A DNA stretch of 64,000 nt from Sporothrix humicola (GCA_021396245.1 WNYE01000055.1:186001-250000), one strand, 5' to 3'. Positions 18,767-29,510 are shown, counted from the stretch's first letter. The notes: generated by a model from the letters alone, not told the origin. Numbers and translations are program-made.

Positions 18767-19803
18767 GATGCCTGTCGGAAGAAAATCGGAGGAAGGGAGG
18801 AAGGGAGGAAGGGAAAGTGTCGGGATCGTGATCGGATCGGATCTCGCGATGTCGCGGGGTGGAAAGAGCGGCCGCGTGAGAGTGGTGACGAGAGGAGAAA
18901 GGAAAGAATGTCGTCGTCCCAGAGAATTGCGATCGTGGCTGTCACGGGTTGCGCAACAGGAGAAGGGAGAGTGGCTGTCAGAGTCGAGTCGAGTCGAACG
19001 ATTGTCGTCGGCGCGGGATGCAACTTTTTTTTTCTGCGCCAAAAGAATCACCGGGTTTGCGTTTTGCGTTTTGCGCTGGAAACCGCCATCGAAAATTCTC
19101 TCCAATTGTCGCCCCACTCTCCAAACCTTCTCTGCCCTTCTTCCACTGAGAGCCACTGAAAGACAAGGCCGAGGGTCTCCGATGGCAGTTTTGGCAGTAG
19201 CCTGCGCTAATCCGGCTGGGGCCTTATGCGACAAATTTCCGGATTAATAGGTGGCCGACTCTCACTGTAAAAGAGTCGAGACGAAAAGCCGCGCTACCCC
19301 TATTTGGGAAATTCAAGACGCCACACATTCAGCCACATATACCGTATTACAGCGTATCGTTCTAGCAGCTGAAAGCCCAGCACACCAGGCTACAGCTGCG
19401 CTACACCAAACACACCAAACGGACAGCTATTGCTTTCCACACTGCCAAACTCCACATCGAAAGGGGAAGCTCTTTCTTGTCCCCTTTGCTCGTTTTGGTT
19501 TTCTCCACCACATCGACAAACTATCCAAACGAGACACGTACACACAACGAACAACGAACTTGGTCGACGATTCCCACGAGGACAACGACGACCGATTCAA
19601 CGACAAGAGAGGCCATCGAATCCTCTTTTTTCTGTCCTCGAAACCGCCTTCATCCTCCATCCTTTCTCCTCATCGCCAATCCATCAGAGACGGTCAACAT
19701 TCCTCGGACCGCAACCCAAGGCGCACGCGATCTCCATTCCGACGTCGACATCGACGACCCTCCCTCTTTTTTTCATCTTTTTCCGACACACACCCTTCAC
19801 GCC
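18767..19803. promoter_or_regulatory. Divergent promoter between PAM16 and YIP1
   Basis: This 1,037-bp region lies between opposite start codons. It has a GGAGGAAG-type simple repeat near the PAM16 leader (18788-18815, pyrimidine-rich in the PAM16 sense), an inverted repeat TAATCCGG/CCGGATTA (19208-19215 and 19239-19246) near its centre, and a CT/CA-rich leader before YIP1 (about 19,590-19,803). Confidence 0.6.
18788..18815. repeat. GGAGGAAG-type simple repeat
   Basis: About three and a half imperfect 8-bp units. In the PAM16 sense strand this is a CTTCCTCC tract, likely part of its leader or core promoter. Confidence 0.8.
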
Positions 19804-20871
19804 ATGGCACAATACTACGGCGGCGGCAACCCGGCCTACGGCCCCGGCCCCTCCTCGGCCCAAAACCTCCAGTTCTACCCGTCCTCCTACTCACCAGGCG
19901 TCCCCGGCCAGCCCACAACGGGCCACGGCGGCGCCTATGGATATGGCGGCTCGGGCGGTGTCGCCTCGGCCTATGGCGGCGCAATAGGCAGCGGCGGCGC
20001 TCCCGGTGGTGTGGGTGGTGTCTCGGGCCGCATGGGCGAGCAGGGCGGCCTGCGCACGGGATGGCTCGCCGCTTTCTCGACAGAGGGCTACGACGGCGAG
20101 CCCCCCCTGCTCGAAGAGTTGGGCGTCAACTTTGGCCACATCCAGGCCAAGACCCTGGCCGTCCTCAACCCCTTCCAGCGCATCGACCAGCACCTGATGG
20201 ACGACTACGATCTGGCGGGCCCGATCATTTTCTTCTTGCTGTTCGGCACCTTTTTGCTGTTCTCTGGCAAAGTCCACTTTGGCTACATCTACGGCCTTGC
20301 CCTGCTGGGCTCCATCTCCCTCCACGTCATCCTGTCGCTCATGTCCCCCGACAACCAGCCCGGCACTGTGGGCGGCAGCGGCCTCGGCCCGTCCTACGCG
20401 CAGTCCCCGACGCCCGGCTACCCGGGCGACTCCGGCGCCAGCAGCTCCGGCGTCGGCGTCAATGCTGGCTTGAGTGGCAACATCTCCTCGGCCTCCCCTA
20501 GCAAGGGTGGCCCTGCCGGCAAGCACGGCCGCAGCGGCAGCCTGAGCCAGCTGTCGAGCACCCTGACGTTTGTGCGCTCGGCCAGTGTCCTGGGGTACTG
20601 TCTGCTGCCGCTCGTCGCCACTTCGCTGATTGGCATCATGATGCCCATGGACACGCCCCTCGGCATCGTCCTGACGACCGCCGCCATTTGCTGGTGCACG
20701 TACAGCGCGTCCGGCATGTTCTGCGCGGTCGGCCGCATGCGGGGGATGCGCGCGCTGGTGGCGTACCCGCTGGCTCTGTTCTACGTCGGGTTCGGCATCA
20801 TGGGCGTTTTCAGCAGCCGCGGCAGCGGGTCTATGGCCAAGGTGATTGCCTCGCGGACAGGGCGGATGTAG
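19804..20871 (+). CDS. YIP1: Yip1-family membrane protein of ER-Golgi transport
   Basis: A 355-residue single-exon protein. The first 85 residues are Gly/Tyr/Ala-rich and disordered. Then come the Yip1 landmarks: EPPLLEELGVNFGHIQAKT (about 99-117), the DLAGPIIFFLLFG helix (about 136-148), GYIYG (160-164), and later VLGYCLLPL (262-270). Helices lie at about 138-154, 159-180, 258-280, 284-304 and 317-336. Yip1/YIPF5 proteins bind prenylated Ypt/Rab GTPases and act with Yif1 and Yos1 in COPII vesicle formation and Golgi traffic. A Ser/Gly/Pro-rich insert of about 75 residues (181-255) separates helices 2 and 3, where yeast Yip1 has only a short loop. Confidence 0.92.
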   Translation: MAQYYGGGNPAYGPGPSSAQNLQFYPSSYSPGVPGQPTTGHGGAYGYGGSGGVASAYGGAIGSGGAPGGVGGVSGRMGEQGGLRTGWLAAFSTEGYDGEPPLLEELGVNFGHIQAKTLAVLNPFQRIDQHLMDDYDLAGPIIFFLLFGTFLLFSGKVHFGYIYGLALLGSISLHVILSLMSPDNQPGTVGGSGLGPSYAQSPTPGYPGDSGASSSGVGVNAGLSGNISSASPSKGGPAGKHGRSGSLSQLSSTLTFVRSASVLGYCLLPLVATSLIGIMMPMDTPLGIVLTTAAICWCTYSASGMFCAVGRMRGMRALVAYPLALFYVGFGIMGVFSSRGSGSMAKVIASRTGRM

Positions 20872-21338
20872 GGGGTGATACGTTGAAGGTGTTGGAGGAG
20901 GTTTGTGATAGACAGAGGACAGAAGTCCTGTATATACAGAGTTGGCGGGTAGTTGAGGGCTACGTTGTGAATTGCATGGAGGTACTCGTCTCAGTACGAG
21001 CGGACGGACGGAGGAAAGGTAGATAAAAACCATCTAGGCGTTCTGCTTCTTCTGTATTCTTTTTCGTATTTCTTCTTGTTTTCTTATTCTCTTTTTCCCT
21101 TCCGGCCGGGCGTCTGTTTTTTCTTGCTTGTTCATGTTGGTTGTCTGGTATTTACTGGGCTGGTCGTTTCATAGTTCTTGACATTGTCAAGATGGCAAAA
21201 ATAATAAAACATTTAAAACGTATACATGAGCGCACATAGTGAGCATTGCATTGTGGAAGGTTATTTATAGAGTGAATAATTGAATGTTTGCATTGATCGC
21301 TGATATTAAAGAAGAGGCTCTAAAACGTAAACAATAGA

Positions 21339-21386
21339 ATGAAAATATGAAAATGAAAAATGAAAATGCAAAATGAAAATGCAAAA
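21339..21386. repeat. ATGAAAAT-type imperfect repeat
   Basis: About six imperfect units of ATGAAAA with T, AT or TGC spacers. It is AT-rich microsatellite-like sequence between convergent genes. Confidence 0.8.
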
Positions 21387-21685
21387 GCCGGCGCATAGTT
21401 AAAAGTCAATATGGCAACAAAACCAAGCAAGACCTAGATCCCGGCCCTCAGATCCTTCCTTTGAAAGCCCTTCCTCCTTTTTCTTTCTGTCCTTCTCTTT
21501 CGCTTTGTCCGCCCGGGTCTATAATAAGAAATAGAAATAGAAATAAAATGAAAACCGTAATGCAAATTTGAAACAAACAATGAATAGATGCCAGCCGTGC
21601 CATAGAAAACAAACAGCAAAAGAAACAACAAGAAACTAAAAGTACAAATTAGGTAGATAGTAGTGGAGTAAGATGAGAGAAATCA

Positions 21686-21714
21686 GCTTCGCTTCGCTTT
21701 GCTTCGCTTCGCTT
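21686..21714. repeat. GCTTC pentanucleotide repeat
   Basis: Six units of GCTTC, one of them GCTTT and the last incomplete, end one base before the stop codon of the RCC1 homologue. In the mRNA sense this is a GAAGC run at the very start of the 3' UTR. The unit is five bases, so slippage here would not alter the protein. Confidence 0.9.
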
Positions 21715-21715
21715 A

Positions 21716-23635
21716 CTAGGCCTCGCTAGCCAGGATGGAGAACTGGCCGCCGGCACCGGCAAAGACAAGCTTCTTCTCGCGGACGGCCGTGTTATCAATC
21801 AGCGTCGGCGTCTCAATGTCGTCCGTCGTGCCCTGGCCCGTCTGGTAGTTGCCCGAGAAGCCCCACGAGTACACCTTGCCCTCGCGCGTCAGAGCAAACG
21901 TGTTGTCGGTGCCGGCGTTGACGTTGGTGACCGACGAGGGGACGCCCGGCACAAGGGTGGGTGCCTTGAGAATGCGGGGCTTGCCAAACTCGTCAAAGAT
22001 GGCATTGTCCTGTGTAAAGGTGCTCTTCTCCAGGCCCAGCTGGTGGCCGTCGATGCGGCCCCACGTGAAGAGCTTGCCGTCGGCCGTGCAGGCGACCGAG
22101 TGGTGCTCGCCGCCGTCAATGTCGGCGACGCGGTGGCCCTCGAGACCCTCGATGACGGTGGCATTGAGGACGGTCGCGTCCGTGTCGCCGGCGCCCTGCT
22201 CGACGTTGAGCTGGCCAAAGTTGTTAAGGCCCCAGGCGTAGACCTGGCCCTTTTGGTCGAGGGCGAACGAGTGGTACGAGCCGCAGGCGATCTTGGCGAC
22301 GTGGACGCCGCGCTTGAAGCCGACACCGCCGGGGCGCAGGGCGGACTCCTTGATGTCGCGCTGGACGCAGCGGCGGCCCAGCTGGTTCTGCTCGGGGCAG
22401 CCCCAAGTAAAGAGCTTGCCCTTGGCGTCGAGGGCGAGGATGTGGTTGGAGCCGGTGGCCAGGGCCTTGACCTTCTTGGGCTCGGGGAGCAGGACAGGAA
22501 TCTTCTGGACATCAACCAGACGCGAGAAGCCCAGGATGCCGTCCGAGGCGCGGAAGGTGCCCCAGCCGTAGACGCGGCCGTCCTCGGTCAGCGCGAACGA
22601 GGCGCTGTCACTGGCGACGACCTGCACGAACTTAGTGCCGGGCACAACGCCCGAGGTGTCAATCTCGCCGGGGGTGCTCTCGTGGGGGTTGAGACCGCTG
22701 TCGTCATCGTCGCTGTCGCTGTCCGAGCCGTCGGCGTCGGCATCGGCGTCACGCAGACCACCGTCCCAGGTGGTGTCACGGCCCAGAGCGCCCTGGTCGT
22801 TGACGCCCCAGGTCAGAATCTTGTTGTCCTTGGTCAGGACGACCGTGTGCATGCCGCCCGTGGCGACCTGGACAACGCCGACCTTGTTGGCGTCGAGGTT
22901 GGCGTTGAGGCGGGGGCGCTTGACGTCGACGGGCTTCTTGCCGTTGATAGCAACGGCGCCGAGACCGAGCTCGCCGGCGCTGCCCTCGCCAAAGACAAAG
23001 ATCTCGAGGGGCTTGGTGGGCGCGTCGTTGATCTTGGCGCCGATCTTGTCGGCGGGCTTGATGGTGGCGGCGGCAGCCTTGGGAGCTTTGGCGACCTTGG
23101 CCTTCTTGGGCGAGGCCTTCTTCTCCTTCTCGGCGGCCTTCTCAGCAGGCTTCTCCTTCTCCTCCTCCTCCTCAGCCTTGCGCTTCGCGGCGGTCACCTT
23201 GGCCTTGGCTGCGGGCGGTGCAGGCGTGGCCGACTTGGCGCGCGGCTTCGGCTTGGTCTTGGTCTTGTCGCCGTTGGTGGTCGGCTGGGAGTTCTCCTTG
23301 TCGGCATCAGGGGCAGAGGGGGTCTTTGCGCGGGGAGCGGCCTTCTTGGTCTCCTTCTTTGCGGCAGCCTCCTTAGCAGGCTTCGCGGTCTTTGCGGCCT
23401 TTGTGGCCTTTGCGGGAGGAGCAGGTGTCGTCTCCTTCTTGGCCTTCTTTGCAGGCTTCGCGTCCGCGTGGACGCCGTTCACGCCGTTGGTCTTGGGGGC
23501 CGGCTCGTCATCGTCGGCAGCCCGCTTGCGCTTGGTGGCCGTCGAGGCAGACTTTGCAGGAGCTGCAGCAGCAGCAGCGGCCTTCTTGGGCGCGGGTGCC
23601 GCCTTGGCTGTTGTGGTAGCTTTCCGAGGAGGCAT
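21716..23635 (-). CDS. RCC1: RCC1-type Ran guanine nucleotide exchange factor
   Basis: A 639-residue single-exon protein. Residues 1-205 are a Lys/Ala/Pro-rich basic tail with many KK pairs and an acidic EEEEEKEK patch; it probably binds DNA or chromatin. From about 208 a seven-bladed RCC1 propeller follows, with repeated blade motifs such as KILTWGVNDQGALGRD, KLFTWGCPEQNQLGRR, QVYAWGLNNFGQLN, KLFTWGRIDGHQLG and KVYSWGFSGNYQTGQG. The C-terminal GGQFSILASEA closes the ring with the first strand (LEIFVFGEGSAGELGLG). RCC1 (yeast Srm1/Prp20, fission yeast Pim1) loads Ran with GTP on chromatin and so drives nuclear transport and mitotic control. An Asp/Ser-rich loop (about 300-312) interrupts one blade. 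The tail is longer than in most RCC1 proteins. Confidence 0.93.
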   Translation of the reverse strand: MPPRKATTTAKAAPAPKKAAAAAAAPAKSASTATKRKRAADDDEPAPKTNGVNGVHADAKPAKKAKKETTPAPPAKATKAAKTAKPAKEAAAKKETKKAAPRAKTPSAPDADKENSQPTTNGDKTKTKPKPRAKSATPAPPAAKAKVTAAKRKAEEEEEKEKPAEKAAEKEKKASPKKAKVAKAPKAAAATIKPADKIGAKINDAPTKPLEIFVFGEGSAGELGLGAVAINGKKPVDVKRPRLNANLDANKVGVVQVATGGMHTVVLTKDNKILTWGVNDQGALGRDTTWDGGLRDADADADGSDSDSDDDDSGLNPHESTPGEIDTSGVVPGTKFVQVVASDSASFALTEDGRVYGWGTFRASDGILGFSRLVDVQKIPVLLPEPKKVKALATGSNHILALDAKGKLFTWGCPEQNQLGRRCVQRDIKESALRPGGVGFKRGVHVAKIACGSYHSFALDQKGQVYAWGLNNFGQLNVEQGAGDTDATVLNATVIEGLEGHRVADIDGGEHHSVACTADGKLFTWGRIDGHQLGLEKSTFTQDNAIFDEFGKPRILKAPTLVPGVPSSVTNVNAGTDNTFALTREGKVYSWGFSGNYQTGQGTTDDIETPTLIDNTAVREKKLVFAGAGGQFSILASEA

Positions 23636-26177
23636 TGTGTTCGTGTGTGTGATGTAGATGGGAGAAAAGAAGACGATGGAGATGAACGTCGGAAAAAAGA
23701 GAGGTCGTAAGGTGGTGTTTACGACGTGATGGATTTGTCAAAAACAAGAAGAGAAGTAATGAAGAAGAAAAGAAGAAAGGGGCGATGGAAGGAGTGAAGG
23801 GGCGAAATGGAAGAAAGCTCTAAAAAAGAGAAGAGAAAAAGAGGACCCTTTTTTCGCGTGCGCGCCTAACGTCGCAGCCCAGAAAAAGCGACCAACAAAG
23901 GACAATAAAGAAGATAAACAACGCGAATTGGCCGCAAACAGCAATTGTGCGAATTCGTCAATGAAAGATGAAAAGATTGGGATGGATGCGATCGTAATTG
24001 ATGAAAGGAGGAGACAAAAAGAGTGGACAATGAAGAGAGGGAGAGAAAAGGTCGACGGAAAGGTCAAGGAAAAATGAAGCGAGATTTTTGCAGTCTCTTT
24101 TCCTCTTTTCGTGTGTCGTTCCTTCCCTTCTTCCTCTCGTGTTTTTTCTGCAGTGTTTTTGCCTACGCCCTGGCCAGACTTTTTTTCTGCCCATTCATTC
24201 GCTACTGTTTGCCCCCGTTGTGCTGCCACCTGCTGTCATTCTGCTCTTAGCTCACTGCTATTGTTGCAAATGTCCGCCTTTTTCTGCCGCTGATTTGTTC
24301 TGGCTTCAGGGCCAGGAACGGCAGAAAACTCGCGCTAATCTCTGTTTGGTGCAGAAGAAGGAAAGATGGGCCCCACAATCAGAAGCTCTGGCGATTCACC
24401 GCCCGCGAGCAGAGGCACGAACAGCTTGTTTCCCGGTCGGCAACAATCGCTGCAGAACGACGCTAACCAGGAGCTCCAGTGGGTTTTATGACGGGCTCGA
24501 CATGCTAAAGCTGCCGTCAATAAGTCCTCGCAAAGTGTGAATAGTTCGTTCCATATTATCACCTTATTGCCAAGCCAGAGCTGTCCTACAAACATCGACG
24601 CAAGTCCTACCCAGAGCTTCAATCGGAGGTTTGACAATACGAGCTTCAGCGCTCAAGGCCTCGATCTTTTGAGGCTCTCAAAAAGCCTCGCTCTATTCTT
24701 ATTCTGGACGAGATAGACAGAAAATCGACTTTTTTCAATGTCTGCCTCCGTTGGCCTCAATCCACAATAAGGAAAAGACGTTATGTTTCCAACGGCACCC
24801 GAGGAACTAAATTGAATGCAGCAGTACCAAAAGCAACTCTTGGCCAAAAAAAGTCTGCATTCGAGAGCTGTGGTGACGCGTTGTCAACATCTCGTTTTCT
24901 GTGTGTTTTTGTGTGTTTTCTGCATTCTGTTATCCAACCGACTTCTCGCGACTGCCCGTGTTCCAGGCAGACGCTCAGGCAGACAAGCCCCAGCGCCGGG
25001 ACGCGCTATGATTGGTTCAGGGCTTGGCTGCCCCAGGCCGCACCACAGCCGCCGCCATAACTCCCAGATCGAGAGCAAGCTAGGCAAGAGGCAAGGTGTT
25101 GACCAGTTCAGGGGAGAACAGCCCTGGAGTCAGGGGCCCCACCAGAAGTGTGTGTATCGGCCGGCAGGCACTGCCCAGACCTCTGTGCGGTCTTGCCTTT
25201 TGGGGAAGACCACCTCATGTAGCTTCCCCCTGTCTTGTCAAGCAGCAAGGCAAACGCTCCCGGTCTCTTTTTGCTTTCTTTTTCCCCCTCTTCACTCTTC
25301 GTATCTGAACAGCCTTGCGAGGGACCAAGTGTTTCGTTGCGGGCCCCGGACGCCGACCCAACTCTCAAAATGGCTACCTCGACAAGGCAAAACACGAAAA
25401 ACACACACAATACCGACAATCGGACCCGAGTGAGTCCTACGGGCGAGTCCCTAGGCTGCCTTTTTTTGACCTTTCTCCAATGTATCCAAGAGTTGAGGTG
25501 AGGCTCTTGGGACGTTTCCCCTGCCTGTTTGGGACTGGTTCTGGTTCTGGTCGTTGGCAAAGACGACCGCGGGTCTTGCCTGCATGTCTTCATGTCTGTA
25601 TCTGCATGCCTGCATGGCGTCCAGTTAGGACTGGGCGCAGGCTCCGGCTCCTGGACGCAGGATCTGGGATGGGGACACAACACAGGTTCTGAGCAGTCTC
25701 TCGTCATTTTTTCAGCTCGAGGCAGCTCTTGATTGGGCCCTACAAGTGCAGGGCACAACACACAACACACAGGGACACATGCAATGCACAGGGTCAGATG
25801 CGGCGTTTGGCGTCTGGCCGGGTCTTTGGCCCAGCTTTCATTCGGTGGCCTTGTCGCCTTATTTCTCTTCCTCCAAAAAGAGCTTGATGAGTCGGGCAAT
25901 ATAAGTGGCAGTGCCACCCCGTCTGTTGTGGGATGTAGGATGCAAGCTTCCCTCTCTTTTATCGAGCTCTTTTTTTGGTTTCTGAACTACGCATAAATAC
26001 TCTTTTGGGTAAAATTATATTTGGACAATCTTGTCTCGTCTTTCGTTACCTTTGCTTTTGTTTTGTTCAACACTCTCCATACCTGCCTTCACTGTTCGAC
26101 ATCACGACATCCTACCTCCCACTGCCACATCACCACATCACCATATTACCACGTCGACTTAACCCCCCACCTTCACG
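23636..26177. other. Divergent intergenic region between RCC1 homologue and AAA ATPase
   Basis: About 2.5 kb. 23,640-24,080 is purine-rich on the plus strand, i.e. a pyrimidine-rich leader for the minus-strand RCC1 gene. 26,030-26,177 is a CT/CA-rich leader for the AAA gene, with an AT-rich CATAAATAC at about 25,990 as a TATA candidate. Between them no gene could be supported, although several frames of 100-270 codons are open. Confidence 0.5.
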
Positions 26178-28705
26178 ATGGGTCTCTTGTCCAAGGAAGA
26201 CATGAAGGAGACCGCCTGGCGGTGGCGCTGCAAGGTCCTGCGCACCACGGATGAGCGCACGCTCTCCGACTACGACGAGGAAAGCAGCTACGAATCCGAC
26301 AGCGACATGACCGACAACGAGCAGATCCACGAAGTCGGCCCCGGGTTTGTCAGCGGTCTGGTGGACAATCTGCGCCGCAACAAGAAGAGCAGCTCGGCCA
26401 AGGAGGGTGCTGCCGGCACCGGCCTCGGCACCTCGCTCACGGTCAAGACGCTGTACGAGGGCCCCAACGTTGGCGACAACTTCAAGAACTGGCAGGACTA
26501 CCCGCCGCGGCAGCTCAGCAAGAGCGCCAGCAAGGTGCAGGACCGCGTGGCCATCAAAGTGTACAAGGTCAAGGACAAGAGCAAGCCGGTCATTGACGGC
26601 CGGTTTACCATGAAGTTCTACCAGATCGAAATCCAGAACCCACTGATCCTCCAGGCCCTGGCGCCCATCCTGCGGGACAACCAAGACTACCATCTGGACA
26701 CGCAGGAGTCGGCCACGTTCAGCGCGCCGTTCCGCCCGCTGTATTTCTGCTACGACGCCATTGTCGAGAAACTGCGCAGCCTCAAGCCGCAGGCAGACCC
26801 GGCCGACGCGGCCCTACACCCGTTCCTCAAACTGCTGGTGTGCGTCCTCGACGACCTGTTTTCCGAGGTGCGCGCCAAGCGCCGCGCCCTTTTGGAAAGA
26901 GGCCTCATGTGCTACGAGCACGCCTGGACGTATTTCCCGCGGGGCGCCATTGTGCGCAGCCACGGCGCCAACTGCGACGTCCTGAGCCGCGTGCTCGACA
27001 CCTCGTACGTCAAGGTCATGTCCAGTGAGTCGCTGGTTTTGCACACGCAGGTGCTGCGGTTCAACGGCGAGGCGTTTGTGTGGCAAGAACAGGAATTGCG
27101 AGTCGAGCAGTACGCGGGCAACCGCCCCATCGTCGAGTTCGACCACTGCCCGCTCGAGCACCTGCCCGCCGACGAGCAGACCCAGCTCAAGACGCGCCTC
27201 ACAGAACGTGGCCGCCTCGTGCTCGACTGCCAGGGCCTGGCCTACCGCCAGTACACGGGTGTCGGCATGCTGCTCAACGACCAGAAGAAGATGGAGAAGC
27301 ACAATGTCGACGGCCGCGTCTTGATTGATGTCATTGGCTACAACAAACACCACCTAGCCCAGGGCGTGCGCGAGGGTAAAGACCCGCAGTCGACCAAGAA
27401 CATTGTCAAGGGCACTGGCCGCAATCAGCGCATGCCGCACCACCCCCCTCCTCCACCACCGCCTCCTCCTCCGGGTGCGGCAGGACATCCTAATGCTAGC
27501 GACCCGAACAACAAAGTGATCGCGGCTCCGCACAGCGGCAAGATCCAGCGGCTGACGGAAGAGGAAATCGCGGCCAACAAGGCGGCCATGCTGGCCAAGC
27601 CCGACGAGCTCATGTTCATGTCGCCCATGGTCGAGGGCTATGCGCTCAAGAACAAGCTGTGGTTTTCGTTTTTCGTCGAGGACATCCGTCCCATCAAGTG
27701 GAACGACCAGGCCTACGACCATCTTGTGTACGACGAGCAGCAAAAGGACCTGGTGCTCTCCTTTGTCGAGAGCCACGGCCACACTACACACAAAGTCGAG
27801 GATGTCATTATCGGAAAGGGTGAGTCATGAAAAGAGGAAGCCAAAGATGCTTATGCTAAAATTCAAATGCTATGCAAGATTGTAAATGTAAATGCTAACA
27901 ATATTTGTCACCTCGTAAAAAAGGCGACGGTCTGATCATCCTCCTGAGCGGCCCGCCCGGAACCGGCAAGACCCTGACCGCCGAAGCCGTCGCCGACCGC
28001 ACCCACCGCCCGCTCTTTTATCTGCAGGCCGAAGATTTGGGAATCAACGCCGCTGCGCTTGGCGCCAACGTCAAGAAGGTCTTTGAGATGGCCACCGAGT
28101 GGGATGCCGTCATTCTGTTGGATGAAGCCGACGTCTTCATGGCAGAGCGCCATCCCCAGGACATTGCCCGCAACGAGCTCGTCTCGATTTTCCTCAGAGA
28201 ACTCGAGTACTTCCGCGGCATCATCTTCTTGACGACCAACCTCTACGACACCATCGACTCCGCCTTCCGCTCCCGCGTCAGCCTGCACTTGCTCTTCCGC
28301 CCGCTGACCGCCGAGGCCCGCATGGCCGTCTGGCGCAAGTTTTTGGCGCGTGTCGACGGTAGCGGGGCCAAGGCGATTGAGCCTGCCGAGGATAAGGAGA
28401 AAATCGACAACGGTGAAGGCAGCTCCGGCTCAGGCTCGCAGGCAGCCGACGCCGATGTCAGCGACGTCACGGAAGTCGAGGCCGACGGTCTCGTCAATTC
28501 CTCCATCTCGGAGGAAGACCTGGAGGAGCTGGCCGCGTGGAACCTCAACGGCCGCGAGATCAAGACCGCCGTCAAGATGGTCACCACCTGGTGCGCCCAC
28601 AAGGGCCATGCCATGACGCTCGAGCGGCTCGAGAATGGCATCAAGGTGACGTCGCCGCACTCGACCAAGACCACACAGACAAACAACGACGAGCTGTATG
28701 ACTAG
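26178..28705 (+). CDS. AAA+ ATPase with N-terminal DUF7025-like region
   Basis: An 807-residue protein from exons 26178-27819 and 27924-28705; joining them restores KGDGLIILLSGPPGTGKT. The N-terminal 540 residues match the fungal type often annotated DUF7025, with a charged start and a poly-Pro run near 421-435. The single AAA module has Walker A GPPGTGKT (557-564), Walker B AVILLDEA (609-616), sensor-1 LTTN (about 650-653), and arginine-finger-like R663 and R665, followed by a lid with an acidic/Ser insert (about 685-720). The C-terminal LNGREIKTAVKMV helix is typical of this family. The cellular role of these proteins is unknown; an ATP-driven remodelling function is inferred from the fold. 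It converges on the small His/Asp-rich protein gene 172 bp downstream. Confidence 0.92.
27820..27923 (+). other. Intron of the AAA ATPase gene
   Basis: A 104-nt phase 1 intron: donor GTGAGT, branch site GCTAAC about 27 nt before the acceptor, and AAG acceptor. It lies eight codons before Walker A. Confidence 0.92.
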
Positions 28706-28877
28706 GGAGCGGAGTGCTGAGGGCTGGAGAAGTGGTGAATACCCATTATTTCGTTTGTCGTCTTTCGTTCTTCGTTATCCATAACTCATTTGTTTCATTT
28801 CGTAGTCCATTTATCGTTCATCGTCGTCGTTCGTATCATATATATCGAATATCAAAATCGTTTTGCTGGTTTGTGGT

Positions 28878-29510
28878 TCACACTTTCTGTGATGGCGAGT
28901 TGAAAATGTGTGTCGGTGTCCGTGACCGTGTCGGCGTACGAGGCCCATCATACTTTTCGTCGGCATAAAAGACGCCGTGCTCGGCATACATATCGTGGTC
29001 GTGATCATGGTCATAGTCATGATCCATATCATGTCCGTCGAAACCGGCGTAGTGCATGTCTGTGTCGATATCCGAGTATGGGTACACACGCACCGGCCGG
29101 TCGTCGTATATTTGAAAAGCAGTCGCCGGTAGTTCAATAGTGACTCGTCGTGGCCGGCCGTGGTGGTGGTGGCTGCCGGCTCGTCGTAATCCGCCGGGTC
29201 GGCGCCGCCGGATAGCAACAACGCCCCGGACCACTGCCGAAATCGTGCCGAAAAGAACAAGCAAGGCCTCGAGGCCGAGCAAGACAATCCATACGCGGTT
29301 GAGCAGGCGCTGCTCGTCGTCGAAGAGGGTGGCGATAGAGAGCATGTTGGGATGTTGCCGGAGCGAGTCGAGAGTCGGTATGGAGGGAAGAGAAGGCAGT
29401 GATTTTATTGAGGGTATTGAGGGTAGAGATCGCAGAGAAGAGAGAGACGGTAGTGAGAACGACGGAAAGGAGGAAAGAGAAGAGAAATTGAAACAGGCCG
29501 GAAGATGCAT
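28878..29510 (-). CDS. Small single-pass membrane protein with His/Asp-rich tail, unknown
   Basis: A 210-residue protein from the ATG complementary to 29508-29510; the frame is open further upstream but the sequence there is leader-like. Residues 14-50 contain repeated Ser-Leu-Pro-Ser-Ile-Pro units. A hydrophobic helix at about 73-99 is followed by RRRR, which predicts a cytosolic C terminus. The tail contains a HHHH run (114-117), a HDMDHDYDHDHDHDM stretch (160-174) and a Ser/Thr/Pro end with RTPTRSRTPT. The His/Asp run could bind divalent metal, but that is inference. I do not recognise the family. Composition and the clean membrane helix favour a real gene. A pyrimidine-rich leader lies upstream in the sense strand. 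Confidence 0.6.
   Translation of the reverse strand: MHLPACFNFSSLSSFPSFSLPSLSSLRSLPSIPSIKSLPSLPSIPTLDSLRQHPNMLSIATLFDDEQRLLNRVWIVLLGLEALLVLFGTISAVVRGVVAIRRRRPGGLRRAGSHHHHGRPRRVTIELPATAFQIYDDRPVRVYPYSDIDTDMHYAGFDGHDMDHDYDHDHDHDMYAEHGVFYADEKYDGPRTPTRSRTPTHIFNSPSQKV

Larger units (their letters stand above)
20872..21715. other. Convergent intergenic region with simple repeats
   Basis: This contains the 3' flanks of YIP1 (+) and the RCC1 homologue (-). AATAAAA near 21,200 is a possible polyadenylation signal for YIP1. ATGAAAAT-like repeats lie at 21339-21386, and GCTTC repeats abut the RCC1 stop codon. Confidence 0.5.

Noticed and set aside
19891..21033. A 380-codon minus-strand frame opposite YIP1
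   Set aside because: Antisense shadow of YIP1, with His/Arg/Ala-rich composition and no domain.
22043..23710. A 555-codon open frame on the plus strand across the RCC1 gene
   Set aside because: It is antisense to a clear RCC1 coding region. The Gly/Val/Leu-rich translation is what GC-rich third positions give on the opposite strand.
25108..25917. A 269-codon minus-strand frame between the RCC1 and AAA genes
   Set aside because: No domain, patchy composition, and a hydrophobic stretch that looks incidental. No splice or homology support.
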